IMG/VR virus record: IMGVR_UViG_3300030118_000822 | Coordinates: 1 to 26,376 of that record | Direction: 5' to 3' (one strand) | DNA from: a virus | DNA length: 26,376 nt | Shown: piece after piece, positions 1-7,017 of the stretch | Layout: each line of letters starts with the position of its first letter | Numbering within the stretch: the first letter of the stretch is position 1 | The notes under the pieces: model-generated | What the model was told of the DNA's origin: nothing | The model's database searches: none | The model's input: the letters and a program-made list of their open reading frames with translations, nothing else | Position numbers and translations under genes: made by a program

Positions 1-391
1 CAACAGATCCATCTGAATCAAAATAATTAAATGCAATCATATTCTTATCAGACTTGATCTTGAGTCCATCAACAGTAGATCTGCTGATTCCTCTGCTCTT
101 AAAAAATTCATACATCTTATCAGTAGGACTTTTCTCTGAGATCTGAGGTTTATTGTAGGTGGGCTTGGGTTTAGTTCTTAGGAAAGATCCAAAGTCTTTT
201 CTCCTACCCCCTCTTCTATCACAATGATGGCAAAGCCAACGGATGCCCTCATGGTCTATGGTTACAGATAAAGGTCTATCTCTTTCATTATGAGGTGGCT
301 GACATTCTCTGCATTTTACTTTGTAACCCCCATCAGATGTTGATGGAAGATTGATGCCCTCTTCATTGAGGATCTTTTGTAAATCAAACAT
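1..391 (-). CDS. DNA primase/helicase, N-terminal part (partial)
   Basis: The leftward frame opens at the ATG at 391-389 and stays open to the left edge (130 codons seen). A strong AAGGAG lies 7 bases before the ATG. Residues 20-60 form a zinc ribbon: C27-x2-C30 and C54-x2-C57, with the sequence IRWLCHHCDRRGG around the second pair. This is the layout of the N-terminal zinc-binding domain of T7 gp4-like primase/helicases, where it helps recognise the DNA priming site. Residues 120-130 (NYFDSDGSV) resemble the strand that starts the next part of these proteins. The Toprim and helicase domains would lie outside the window. It probably acts in phage DNA replication together with the two leftward genes behind it. 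The zinc ribbon alone could also belong to a stand-alone primase, so the helicase part is inferred. Confidence 0.72.
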   Translation of the reverse strand, partial: MFDLQKILNEEGINLPSTSDGGYKVKCRECQPPHNERDRPLSVTIDHEGIRWLCHHCDRRGGRRKDFGSFLRTKPKPTYNKPQISEKSPTDKMYEFFKSRGISRSTVDGLKIKSDKNMIAFNYFDSDGSV

Positions 392-427
392 AATTTTACT
401 CCTTTCATTTGATATATATTTTTCATT

Positions 428-1072
428 TTATCCAGCTAACCAATTAATATTGGTTCTCTTTTTATCTACTTCTTTCAAAGTCTTTTTAAGTTCTTCACAA
501 TCATTCCAAGATTCTCCATTTAACCAAGTAGAGAAATGAGGAATATATTGTTGTTGTCTTTCTTCTTGTTTCCACATTCGGATCTGGATCATCAAACCCT
601 CTAAGATCTCATGCTCTTTGTTTCCATTTTTTACAGCCCTAGTGAAAGACATCAAGGCTTTCTTCTTGCCCAACTTCCTTGGATATACTTTCCAACATTC
701 CATGAAAGCTGTTAGATCTGCATCCATAATATTTAGATCTTTATTATCATCTTTATTATTGGTGGATGTAGGTGTCCGGAGGGGTTGGTCTTTGACTTCC
801 AGAGGGGGCTGGTCATCTATGTCCATACTGACAAAATACCTATTACTTGTCCCTTTTCTATGTTGAACAGATATGAGTCCATTGTCTCTTAACCATGTAA
901 GAGATCTCCTAATAGATCTATCTGTAACCCCACAAAGATCAGCTAGATGTTTCTCACTTGGATAACAACTATTCTTTTCATCTGCATATTCACATAGCCA
1001 AACCAAGACCAGTTTGGTTAAAGGGGTATTGCATGACTTCTTTTTAGCCCAAGCAACAGCTTGGAAACTCAT
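428..1072 (-). CDS. Winged-helix replication initiator-like protein
   Basis: 214 residues. Residues 1-85 read as a winged helix-turn-helix domain of the kind found at the N-terminus of phage replication (lambda O-like/replisome organiser) proteins: NTPLTKLVLVWLCEYAD, then SEKHLADLCGVTDRSIRRSL as the DNA-recognition helices, followed by LRDNGLISVQHRKG as the wing. After an acidic linker, residues about 120-200 (FMECWKVYPRKLGKKKA, then IPHFSTWLNGESWND) match the C-terminal region often seen in the same family of phage initiators. It would bind the origin and help load the helicase. Its start overlaps the stop of the upstream gene by four bases (ATGA), so the two are probably translationally coupled. 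A role purely in transcription control is the alternative; the C-terminal part and the primase next door favour replication. Confidence 0.7.
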   Translation of the reverse strand: MSFQAVAWAKKKSCNTPLTKLVLVWLCEYADEKNSCYPSEKHLADLCGVTDRSIRRSLTWLRDNGLISVQHRKGTSNRYFVSMDIDDQPPLEVKDQPLRTPTSTNNKDDNKDLNIMDADLTAFMECWKVYPRKLGKKKALMSFTRAVKNGNKEHEILEGLMIQIRMWKQEERQQQYIPHFSTWLNGESWNDCEELKKTLKEVDKKRTNINWLAG

Positions 1073-1269
1073 AGGATCTTAACTTTACCATTGGGCATAA
1101 CCATGGCTAATGGATTATCCCAACAGTTCTTTAAGATCCAACTCCCTTTTTCATTGTAGCTTTTATTTTTATCTGGATATTCAACACTATCTCCAGCCAT
1201 CTGAAATGTGTCATACATGAAAGCTCTATAGATATATTGAGCTCTAGTGAATGTAATCATCTGATTCAT
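1069..1269 (-). CDS. Small hypothetical protein, first gene of the leftward replication cluster
   Basis: 66 residues, not recognised. The start at 1269 is preceded by AAGGAGA at good spacing, and its stop overlaps the start of the winged-helix gene, so it is a real, coupled gene. The product is mixed in charge, with several aromatic residues (RAQYIYRAFMYDTF) and a compact C-terminal part (NPLAMVMPNGKVKIL). There is no signal peptide, membrane segment or metal-binding cluster. As the first gene after the divergent intergenic region it is probably expressed early together with the initiator and primase. I cannot assign a function. Confidence 0.6.
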   Translation of the reverse strand: MNQMITFTRAQYIYRAFMYDTFQMAGDSVEYPDKNKSYNEKGSWILKNCWDNPLAMVMPNGKVKIL

Positions 1270-1357
1270 TTTCTAATCTCCTTAAATTCATTCCAAGATC
1301 TAAGGTAATACAATACGGACTCACTATCAAGAACTAATTTAATTTTTTTCTCTCTTG
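1270..1357. promoter_or_regulatory. Divergent intergenic region between replication and packaging genes
   Basis: This 88-bp gap separates leftward replication genes from rightward packaging genes, so promoters for at least one direction must lie in or near it. It contains the leftward ribosome site (AAGGAGA on the minus strand), a T7-like promoter sequence for the rightward direction, and a run of T and pyrimidines just before the small terminase start. I see no clear sigma-70 pair. Confidence 0.5.
1312..1331 (+). promoter_or_regulatory. Candidate T7-type RNA polymerase promoter
   Basis: The sequence AATACGGACTCACTATCAAG matches the T7 class III promoter core AATACGACTCACTATA apart from one extra G after AATACG and a C in place of the A after ACTCACTAT. 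It points rightward into the small terminase gene about 27 bases downstream. A related sequence, GACTTACTATTAG, starts at 6502, immediately before the large non-coding gap. The extra base would change the spacing between specificity and initiation regions, so a T7 polymerase itself may not use it; a diverged single-subunit phage polymerase could. No such polymerase is encoded in the window. Confidence 0.35.
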
Positions 1358-1969
1358 ATGTATCCTAACAAGATGTCAACAAGTAATACCAAACCATTAC
1401 AAAAAGTTACCAACAAAAAGGGTAAATATAAAAAGATGACTGCTGATCTAAAAGAAAAGCTGAGGATCTTATTTATCCAAGGAGTGGTTGATAGTAAAGG
1501 GTTTAGGGATTTACCAAGTATCCGGGATCTAGCAAATGATCATCAAGTTTCTGAAAATACTCTGTATAAATTAGCTCAGAGAGAAAACTGGCATGAGAAA
1601 AAAGAGATCTTCCAAAATGAATATGAGAAAGAATTAGACCAGATCCGGATCAAAGAGTTTGTCAAAGCCAGTAAAAAGTTTGACTCCAAGTCATTAGAGA
1701 TAGCAGAGATGTTACTGAGAAGAGTAGGCAAGACTATATCTGAAAAAGCAGAAAGTAGTTTTGAAGAGTTCTCTCCTCAGCATCTTGATCAACTGGCATC
1801 AGCATCAATGAAGATCCAGAAGTTTGGAAAACTAGCTCTAGGAGAAACTACAGATAGGATAGATATTCATGCAACAACTGATGAAAAAGAAATATTCCAA
1901 GAAGCTATGGAACTCATTGAGCAAGTTGTCCGAGAAAGGCAACTTGATGACAACAGCTCTATACATTGA
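1358..1969 (+). CDS. terS: Terminase small subunit
   Basis: 203 residues from the ATG at 1358; the ATG at 1373 (MSTSNTK) is an equally possible start. Neither has a clear Shine-Dalgarno sequence, and an in-frame TTG precedes the first. The N-terminal part holds a helix-turn-helix (PSIRDLANDHQVSENTLYKL, residues about 50-70) followed by NWHEKKE, the pattern of small terminase DNA-binding domains that recognise the packaging start site. The rest is helical and charged, ending in a segment that could form the oligomeric ring and contact the large subunit. It overlaps the start of the large terminase by 23 bases, the usual arrangement. Identification rests on the helix-turn-helix, size and position. 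Confidence 0.78.
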   Translation: MYPNKMSTSNTKPLQKVTNKKGKYKKMTADLKEKLRILFIQGVVDSKGFRDLPSIRDLANDHQVSENTLYKLAQRENWHEKKEIFQNEYEKELDQIRIKEFVKASKKFDSKSLEIAEMLLRRVGKTISEKAESSFEEFSPQHLDQLASASMKIQKFGKLALGETTDRIDIHATTDEKEIFQEAMELIEQVVRERQLDDNSSIH

Positions 1970-3176
1970 TTGGGGTAAGAAAGCACGGACAAAACAGCTC
2001 AGACCTTTAGATGATCATTTCATCTGGCTAGTGTTAGCCGGGAGAGGTTGGGGAAAGACTAGATGTGGAGCTCAAGATTGTGTTCTCTATGCTCTTAAGA
2101 ATCCAGGTGTTAATTGTGCTGTTGTTTGTCCTACACATTCGGATCTAAGAAGAGTTGCCTTTAATGGATCCTCTGGTCTCATGTCAATCATCCCAAAAGA
2201 ATTATTGTTAGAAGATGGCAAACAAGCTGGATACAGTTTGACTCAAAATGAGATCAGACTTTACAACGGATCTAAGATCTCTGGGTTTGCGGCCCAAGAA
2301 CCAGATAGGCTTAGGGGTCCTCAGTTTCATTATGCATGGCTTGATGAGTTAGCTAGTTGGAGATACCCGGAAGCTTTTGACCAACTCATGTTTGGTCTAA
2401 GACTTGGAGAAGATCCTAAATGTGTAATCACTACAACCCCAAGACCAACCAAGATCATAAAAGATCTGATGAGCCGGGAAGATGTAATTGTTACTACCGG
2501 ATCTACATTTGAGAACCAGGACAACTTGGCTGAGAGTTCTCTGGCAATGCTCAAAGAAAGATATGAGGGAACAACACTAGGGAGACAAGAACTATATGCT
2601 GAGGTCATAGAGACAACAGATGGAGCTCTATGGACTCCAGATATGATTGAGAGGGGTAGGCTTAGAGAAGATGTAGATATACCTTTACAGAGCATAGTGG
2701 TGGCTATAGATCCGGCTGTAACATCAAACAAAAACTCAGATGAAACTGGAATTATTGTAGTTGGTAGAGACTTCAATAATCAGTATTATGTATTGGAAGA
2801 TCTATCCGGAGTGCATCCAGCAGATAAATGGGGTAGAATTTCAGTTAGGGCATTCTATGATTGGGATGCTGATAGAATTGTTGCAGAGGTCAACAATGGT
2901 GGGGATCTAGTTGAAAGACTTCTTAGAACTATAGATAGGAACATTCCTTATAGATCAGTTAGAGCCACCCGTGGGAAGTTACTGAGGGCTGAGCCGGTAA
3001 GTGCACTTTATGAGCAAGAGAAGGTCCACCACATTGGAACTTTCCCGGAACTGGAATCCCAGATGTGCTCTTATACTGGAGAAACTACTGAGTCCCCAGA
3101 TAGATTAGATGCTTTAGTATGGGGGCTTTCTGAGATCAGTAGGACTTCCGGAAGAGCAGTTTTTAGAGTGAGTTAA
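1947..3176 (+). CDS. terL: Terminase large subunit (packaging ATPase/nuclease)
   Basis: 409 residues from the ATG at 1947, chosen because GAGAAAGG lies seven bases upstream; a longer reading frame begins at 1869 but would overlap the small subunit far more. The ATPase domain has a Walker A motif GRGWGKT (residues 32-38) and a Walker B motif with D133-E134 (YAWLDELASW). The RNase H-like nuclease domain begins near D255 (VVAIDPAVTSNKNSDETG) and includes the late acidic residues of SPDRLDALVWGL near the C-terminus. The enzyme pumps phage DNA into the prohead through the portal and cuts the concatemer. The length and motifs fit the terminase_6/HK97-like group. The gene is followed directly by the portal gene. 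Confidence 0.95.
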   Translation: MTTALYIDWGKKARTKQLRPLDDHFIWLVLAGRGWGKTRCGAQDCVLYALKNPGVNCAVVCPTHSDLRRVAFNGSSGLMSIIPKELLLEDGKQAGYSLTQNEIRLYNGSKISGFAAQEPDRLRGPQFHYAWLDELASWRYPEAFDQLMFGLRLGEDPKCVITTTPRPTKIIKDLMSREDVIVTTGSTFENQDNLAESSLAMLKERYEGTTLGRQELYAEVIETTDGALWTPDMIERGRLREDVDIPLQSIVVAIDPAVTSNKNSDETGIIVVGRDFNNQYYVLEDLSGVHPADKWGRISVRAFYDWDADRIVAEVNNGGDLVERLLRTIDRNIPYRSVRATRGKLLRAEPVSALYEQEKVHHIGTFPELESQMCSYTGETTESPDRLDALVWGLSEISRTSGRAVFRVS

Positions 3177-3179
3177 ATT

Positions 3180-5312
3180 ATGGCAACAGATAATAGATCC
3201 TTTTTTCAAAGACTCTTTGGAACCGGGCAACAAGAAGATGAGACCAAGCAAGTAGGGAGCATGGTTGGATATACCAAAGTTGGTAATGATAGTAAGACCT
3301 ACAAGTATCAAGATCTAGCCAAAGAGGGCTACAAAAATAATCCAATAGTTTATAGATGTGTAAATGAGATCTCAAAAGGAATCTCTTCTATAGATTTCCA
3401 AATCAAAAACTCCAATGATGAGATCATAGAAAGTCATCCAGTCATTGAGGTTCTGCAAAGACCAAACCCATTACAAAGTAGATCCGAATTTTTCAGTAGC
3501 TTAGTTGGGTTCTTAATGCTTTCTGGTAATGCATATATTCTTGGAGTAGGAGCTGAAAACAGACCACCAAGAGAACTGCATCTATTGAGACCAGATAGAA
3601 TAGACATCAAAGGATCTGGTAAACCTATACCAGAAAAATATGTCTATAAGATTGGGGGTAAACTTTTAGGAGAATATCCGGTAGATCCAGAAACCGGAAA
3701 GGCTGATGTCAAACACATCAAACTCTGGAATCCTCTGGATGACTATTACGGACTCAGCCCGTTGTCGGCTGCAGCAACAGAAATTGATCAACACAATATG
3801 GCTGGTAGGCACAATATCAATCTGTTGGATAATGGGCTGAGACCAAGTGGAGCTATCATATTTAAGCCAACAGATGAAACGGGTATTGCAACCAACCTAA
3901 CAGATTCTCAAAGACAACAATTACAAAATGATCTGATGAATAGATTCCAAGGTCCTAACAATGCCGGGAGACCAATGTTGTTAGAGGGAGATTTCTCATT
4001 CCAAGAAATGTCATTGTCTCCAAAGGATATGGATTTCATTTCTATGAAGAACATGAGTGCAACTGATATAGCATCAGTCTTTGGTGTTCCATCTCAACTT
4101 GTTGGAGTGCCAGATGCTCAAACTTATAGCAATGTCCAGGAGGCCAGACTTGGACTATATGAAGAAACAATTATTCCTTTATGTAAGAAATTAGAATCAG
4201 ATCTTAATGAGTGGTTGATGCCAATGTATGATGAGAATCTAAAGATAGAGTTCAACACGGATGACATCCCGGCTCTTTCAGAAAGGAGGAGATTGATTTA
4301 TGCCAATGTAACTAATGCTGTAACTCAAGGAATTATGACAAGAAATGAAGCAAGAGAAAGATTAGGTCTAACTCCTTTAGATGGTGCTGATGATCTTTAT
4401 ATATCTGCAACTCTATTCCCTCTTGGAGCAGAGGCACCAGAGGCACCAGAAGAAAATGACAATGATGAAGATGCAAAAGCTTATGAGGATATTAAGTCTG
4501 AGGATCTGGATCTAAAAAAAACTAACTTCCCAGAAAGGGGAGATGATGAAAAGATCTCTCTAAGAAACTCAAACTACAAACAGTTTGATTATGAGTTTGC
4601 AAAAAATGTCAAAGAGGGTGGATCTGTAGGTAGAGCTATCTGGTCTGCTGGAGGAAACATCAGAGGTAATACTGCATTTGTTCTTTGGGGTAGAGCAAGA
4701 AAAGGAGAAAGTTCTCCCGGCATTGATAAATGGATCAAAGAGAGAGAGGCGTGGAGTGCAAGACATACTGTAGTTGATGGCAATCAATTTGTTGGTGGCA
4801 AAGAACCAAACCTATCAAATGTTGCCGGAATTGTTGCGTTGATGAAATGGGGAGCTGTAAATCCAAAGTTGGGTATATCTGGAATGAAAGCTGTAATCCT
4901 AGAGCTAACTAAAAAGCTTGAGGGTAGAAAAGAATCTGGTCTAAGTTTTGATGAAGATCTAAAAGATATAGATCTAAAGAATGAGATCCCGGAAGAGAAA
5001 GCTCCAGCCAGAACTATAAGTGAAAGAATAAAGAAAGCTTTAAAGAATAAAGCTGACAAACATAATGAGAAGTATGGATCTACTGCTACTAAGAAAACAA
5101 CTGTTAGAACATTATCATCAGTCTTTCTTAGGGGAGTTGGGGCTTATTATTCCAATAGGGCATCAGTCCGTCCTGGGGTTACGGGTCCTGATCAATGGGG
5201 ACTAGCCCGTGTGAACAGTCTGATTTTTGCCTTGAAGAACGGAAGATTCCAAGGTGGCAAACATGATACAGATCTCTTTCCAAAGGGGCACCCATTAAGT
5301 AGTAAAAAATGA
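3180..5312 (+). CDS. HK97-type portal protein with a long C-terminal extension
   Basis: 710 residues. Residues 1 to about 420 are a typical HK97-family portal: NPIVYRCVNEISKGISS, HPVIEVLQRPNP, LSGNAYILGVG, YYGLSPLSAAATEIDQHN, then the late ATDIASVFGVPSQLVG and EARLGLYEETIIPL segments. It forms the twelve-membered ring through which DNA enters and leaves. Typical members end near 400-450 residues. Here an acidic linker (about 420-470) leads to some 240 more residues in two parts. The first, about 480-600, holds VGRAIWSAGGNIRGNTAFVL and NVAGIVALMKWG. The second, about 620-710, holds RGVGAYYSNRASVRPG and QWGLARVNSLIFALKNGR, ending in LFPKGHPLSSKK. I have the impression that these two parts occur as small domains in other phage and virus proteins, but I do not know their function. 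The stop overlaps the next start (ATGA). Confidence 0.92.
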   Translation: MATDNRSFFQRLFGTGQQEDETKQVGSMVGYTKVGNDSKTYKYQDLAKEGYKNNPIVYRCVNEISKGISSIDFQIKNSNDEIIESHPVIEVLQRPNPLQSRSEFFSSLVGFLMLSGNAYILGVGAENRPPRELHLLRPDRIDIKGSGKPIPEKYVYKIGGKLLGEYPVDPETGKADVKHIKLWNPLDDYYGLSPLSAAATEIDQHNMAGRHNINLLDNGLRPSGAIIFKPTDETGIATNLTDSQRQQLQNDLMNRFQGPNNAGRPMLLEGDFSFQEMSLSPKDMDFISMKNMSATDIASVFGVPSQLVGVPDAQTYSNVQEARLGLYEETIIPLCKKLESDLNEWLMPMYDENLKIEFNTDDIPALSERRRLIYANVTNAVTQGIMTRNEARERLGLTPLDGADDLYISATLFPLGAEAPEAPEENDNDEDAKAYEDIKSEDLDLKKTNFPERGDDEKISLRNSNYKQFDYEFAKNVKEGGSVGRAIWSAGGNIRGNTAFVLWGRARKGESSPGIDKWIKEREAWSARHTVVDGNQFVGGKEPNLSNVAGIVALMKWGAVNPKLGISGMKAVILELTKKLEGRKESGLSFDEDLKDIDLKNEIPEEKAPARTISERIKKALKNKADKHNEKYGSTATKKTTVRTLSSVFLRGVGAYYSNRASVRPGVTGPDQWGLARVNSLIFALKNGRFQGGKHDTDLFPKGHPLSSKK

Positions 5313-6109
5313 TTCAAACTAAACAGAGGTTTAGAAACAGAACATCAGATGCTCAAGAGTTAAGGATCCAGCAAAGGCTTAGAAATAATCTTGAGAGATC
5401 TATGCTCAGAGAACTGAACAAGATCTTTAGAACTTGGCTCAGTTCAACTCTGTTTCTATATAGAGAATATTCAACCTTTCAAAGAGGTGTAGCTCAATCC
5501 CGGCTAGAAGAAGAACTTATTCCAGCACTACAAAGACAATACAGAAAAATCTTTGAGACAATCATTGAATCAAATGTAAATAGATTCCAAGGTAATCAAA
5601 AAGCAGAGGAGGCTTTGGTCTTTGGTAGATCTATAAACTTTGAAGAATTAGTAGAAGAATATTTCAATAATAGAGATCTAGTGTTATCTGGTATCAGCAG
5701 AAATCTTGCAAACAGAATTGATAAAATCATTCAACAAGGAAGAGCTGATGATCTTACACTTGATCAGATTGCAAGAAATGTAAATAGAATATTGGGTCCA
5801 AGTATTAGAGCAAGAGCAAATCTTATAGCAAGGACTGAGACTCATAATGCGGCAAGTTTTGCAAATCATAGATATTATTCTGATGTTGCAGATGAGTTAG
5901 AGATCAATATGAAAAAAAGATGGGTAGCCACATTTGATGCAAGGACAAGATCTTTTCATGCTGATGCAAGTGGTCAAGTAAGAGATATGGATGATGACTT
6001 TGATGTTGGTGGTGCCAAGATGTCATACCCAGGAGATCCAAGAGGTGGTGCCAGAAATGTCATCAACTGTAGATGTGTTGTAAGTTATGTAGATGAAAGA
6101 GATCTGTAG
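5309..6109 (+). CDS. Minor head protein, Mu gpF / SPP1 gp7 family
   Basis: 266 residues, starting in the stop codon of the portal gene. The N-terminal half is helical and basic. The C-terminal half carries the family signature: RARANLIARTETHNAASFAN (about residues 170-190), KRWVATFDARTRSFHADASG (about 208-227), and the closing ARNVINCRCVVSY with two cysteines. In related phages this protein is present in a few copies, binds the portal and is needed for head assembly or for handling DNA at ejection. Position directly after the portal fits. No sign of truncation or fusion. Confidence 0.9.
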   Translation: MIQTKQRFRNRTSDAQELRIQQRLRNNLERSMLRELNKIFRTWLSSTLFLYREYSTFQRGVAQSRLEEELIPALQRQYRKIFETIIESNVNRFQGNQKAEEALVFGRSINFEELVEEYFNNRDLVLSGISRNLANRIDKIIQQGRADDLTLDQIARNVNRILGPSIRARANLIARTETHNAASFANHRYYSDVADELEINMKKRWVATFDARTRSFHADASGQVRDMDDDFDVGGAKMSYPGDPRGGARNVINCRCVVSYVDERDL

Positions 6110-6503
6110 AGGTATAACAGCCGGGACATTTGATCTTCTCCATGCTGGTCATGTTGCAATGTTTGAGGAGGCAAAATCTGTTTGTGATCATTTGACTGTA
6201 GCAATACAAATAGATCCAAGTCTTGATAGATCTGAAAAGAACTCTCCAGTCCAGACAATAGTAGAAAGACAAATTCAAGTGAAAGCAATCAGATGGGTTG
6301 ATGATGTAATTGTCTATAGCAGAGAAAGAGATCTTGAAGATATATTTGTAGTTCTACCTTTGGACATTCGGATCATAGGAGAGGAATACAAAGACAAAGA
6401 ATTTACAGCAAAAGAGATCTGTAAAAGAAGAGGGATCAAGATCCATTACAATACTAGACAACATTCATTCAGCTCCTCAGAGTTGAGAAATAGAAAAGAT
6501 TGA
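6093..6503 (+). CDS. TagD-like nucleotidyltransferase (cytidylyltransferase family)
   Basis: 136 residues; it overlaps the minor head gene by 17 bases. The N-terminus GTFDLLHAGHVAMFEEAK contains the HxGH nucleotide-binding motif (H17-A-G-H20), and the C-terminus HSFSSSELRNR is the usual ISSTxLR-like motif. The size equals that of glycerol-3-phosphate cytidylyltransferase (TagD/RfaE-C class), which transfers a nucleotide from CTP or ATP to a sugar- or polyol-phosphate. The exact substrate cannot be told from the sequence. It is a metabolic-type gene in the middle of head genes. One possible role is to make an activated sugar or alcohol for virion or surface decoration, which would fit the glycosyltransferases found later in the window, but that link is inference. 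Confidence 0.85.
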   Translation: MKEICRGITAGTFDLLHAGHVAMFEEAKSVCDHLTVAIQIDPSLDRSEKNSPVQTIVERQIQVKAIRWVDDVIVYSRERDLEDIFVVLPLDIRIIGEEYKDKEFTAKEICKRRGIKIHYNTRQHSFSSSELRNRKD

Positions 6504-6518
6504 CTTACTATTAGATCT

Positions 6519-6604
6519 GAGAGGGGTAAATAATTATTCCACAAATAATGTATGTATATATGGTTTATGTTCATAAATCTTCTTGAAAATCTCTTATCCC
6601 TCTC
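6519..6604 (+). other. Predicted long-range RNA/DNA stem with inner palindrome
   Basis: GAGAGGGGTAA at 6519-6529 can pair over all eleven positions with TTATCCCTCTC at 6594-6604 (one G-T pair). Inside the loop, GGTTTATG (6562-6569) faces CATAAATC (6572-6579), a near-palindrome with one G-T pair. Together they could fold the transcript just downstream of the nucleotidyltransferase into one structured element. There is no T-run after it, so it is not a standard terminator. Folding was judged by eye only. Confidence 0.4.
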
Positions 6605-6628
6605 TCTTCATAAGTAGTATTTATATTG

Positions 6629-6654
6629 TAAGCCCCTAATATAACTGGGGCTTA
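6629..6654 (+). other. Perfect 8-bp hairpin
   Basis: TAAGCCCC at 6629-6636 and GGGGCTTA at 6647-6654 form a perfect stem with a 10-base AT-rich loop. It is not followed by a T-run on either strand, so it is more likely a protein-binding site, RNA processing or stability element than a rho-independent terminator. It sits immediately before the CAGGG array. Confidence 0.5.
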
Positions 6655-6666
6655 TGCCGGGCTAAA

Positions 6667-6890
6667 CAGGGTTAATTTCCAGGGTGTTTGCGGCCTTATT
6701 TCAGGGCTTTTCAGGGTTAAGCCGGGCTGAACAGGGCTTAAAACAGGGTTTTTGGCGGCTTGTCCGTTATAGAGCCTCAAAATTTTCCAGGGTTAAAACA
6801 GGGAAAAAAACAGGGCAAAAAGAGGCCTAAACAGGGACTCCCGGCTGGACCTCAAAATTTGCAGGGTAAAAACAGGGATCTTGAACAGGG
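6667..6890 (+). repeat. Array of 13 directly oriented CAGGG motifs
   Basis: CAGGG starts at 6667, 6680, 6702, 6712, 6732, 6744, 6788, 6799, 6811, 6832, 6862, 6873 and 6886, all on the plus strand. Eight have the longer form (A/G)AACAGGG. The steps are 13, 22, 10, 20, 12, 44, 11, 12, 21, 30, 11 and 13 bases, close to multiples of one helical turn. Larger direct repeats are present: GCCGGGCT(A/G)AACAGGG (6656 and 6721), and CCTCAAAATTT followed by CAGGG, AAAACAGGGA (6775 and 6850). This resembles an iteron region that binds a protein on one face of the DNA. Replication origin, packaging signal or operator are all possible. Confidence 0.75.
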
Positions 6891-7017
6891 AAAATCCGAA
6901 TGTCCCAGATGTTGTTTGATCAAAAGATAAAGCTTACTAGATATTGTGTTTTCTAAGATCCTCAAGTAACATTTAGATTGGATAGGCTAATATTTTGCAA
7001 GATGGGAGAAAAACACT

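Larger units (their letters stand above)
6504..7017. other. Non-coding gap within the head module (514 bp)
   Basis: No convincing gene on either strand: the only start codons lead to a dozen residues or fewer, without ribosome sites. The gap holds, from left to right: a long-range stem (6519-6604), a perfect hairpin (6629-6654), an array of CAGGG motifs (6667-6890), and an AT-rich leader of about 125 bp to the protease gene. The leader ends in GGGAG about ten bases before the ATG. A gap this long between head genes is unusual in so compact a genome, where most neighbours overlap or nearly touch. It may serve as an origin, packaging or control region. Confidence 0.7.

Noticed and set aside
351-539. 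Plus-strand open frame over the junction of the two leftward replication genes
   Set aside because: It is opposite to two genes with good ribosome sites and protein motifs; the product is hydrophobic low complexity without a start signal.
1312-1331. T7 promoter as vector or adapter contamination
   Set aside because: The match has an extra G and lacks the GGG start. The flanks are typical of this genome, and it stands precisely in a divergent control region. The possibility is kept as a refutation test.
6549-6587. Short peptide gene in the non-coding gap
   Set aside because: Twelve codons, no ribosome site, and it lies inside the predicted stem structure.
6667-6890. CRISPR array
   Set aside because: The repeated unit is only 5-8 bases, spacing is irregular at one to four helical turns, and there is no spacer-repeat pattern or cas gene.
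6891-7017. Sigma-70 promoter ahead of the protease gene
   Set aside because: Possible -10-like TAATAT near 6990 exists, but no acceptable -35 at the right distance; AT-rich DNA gives such matches often.
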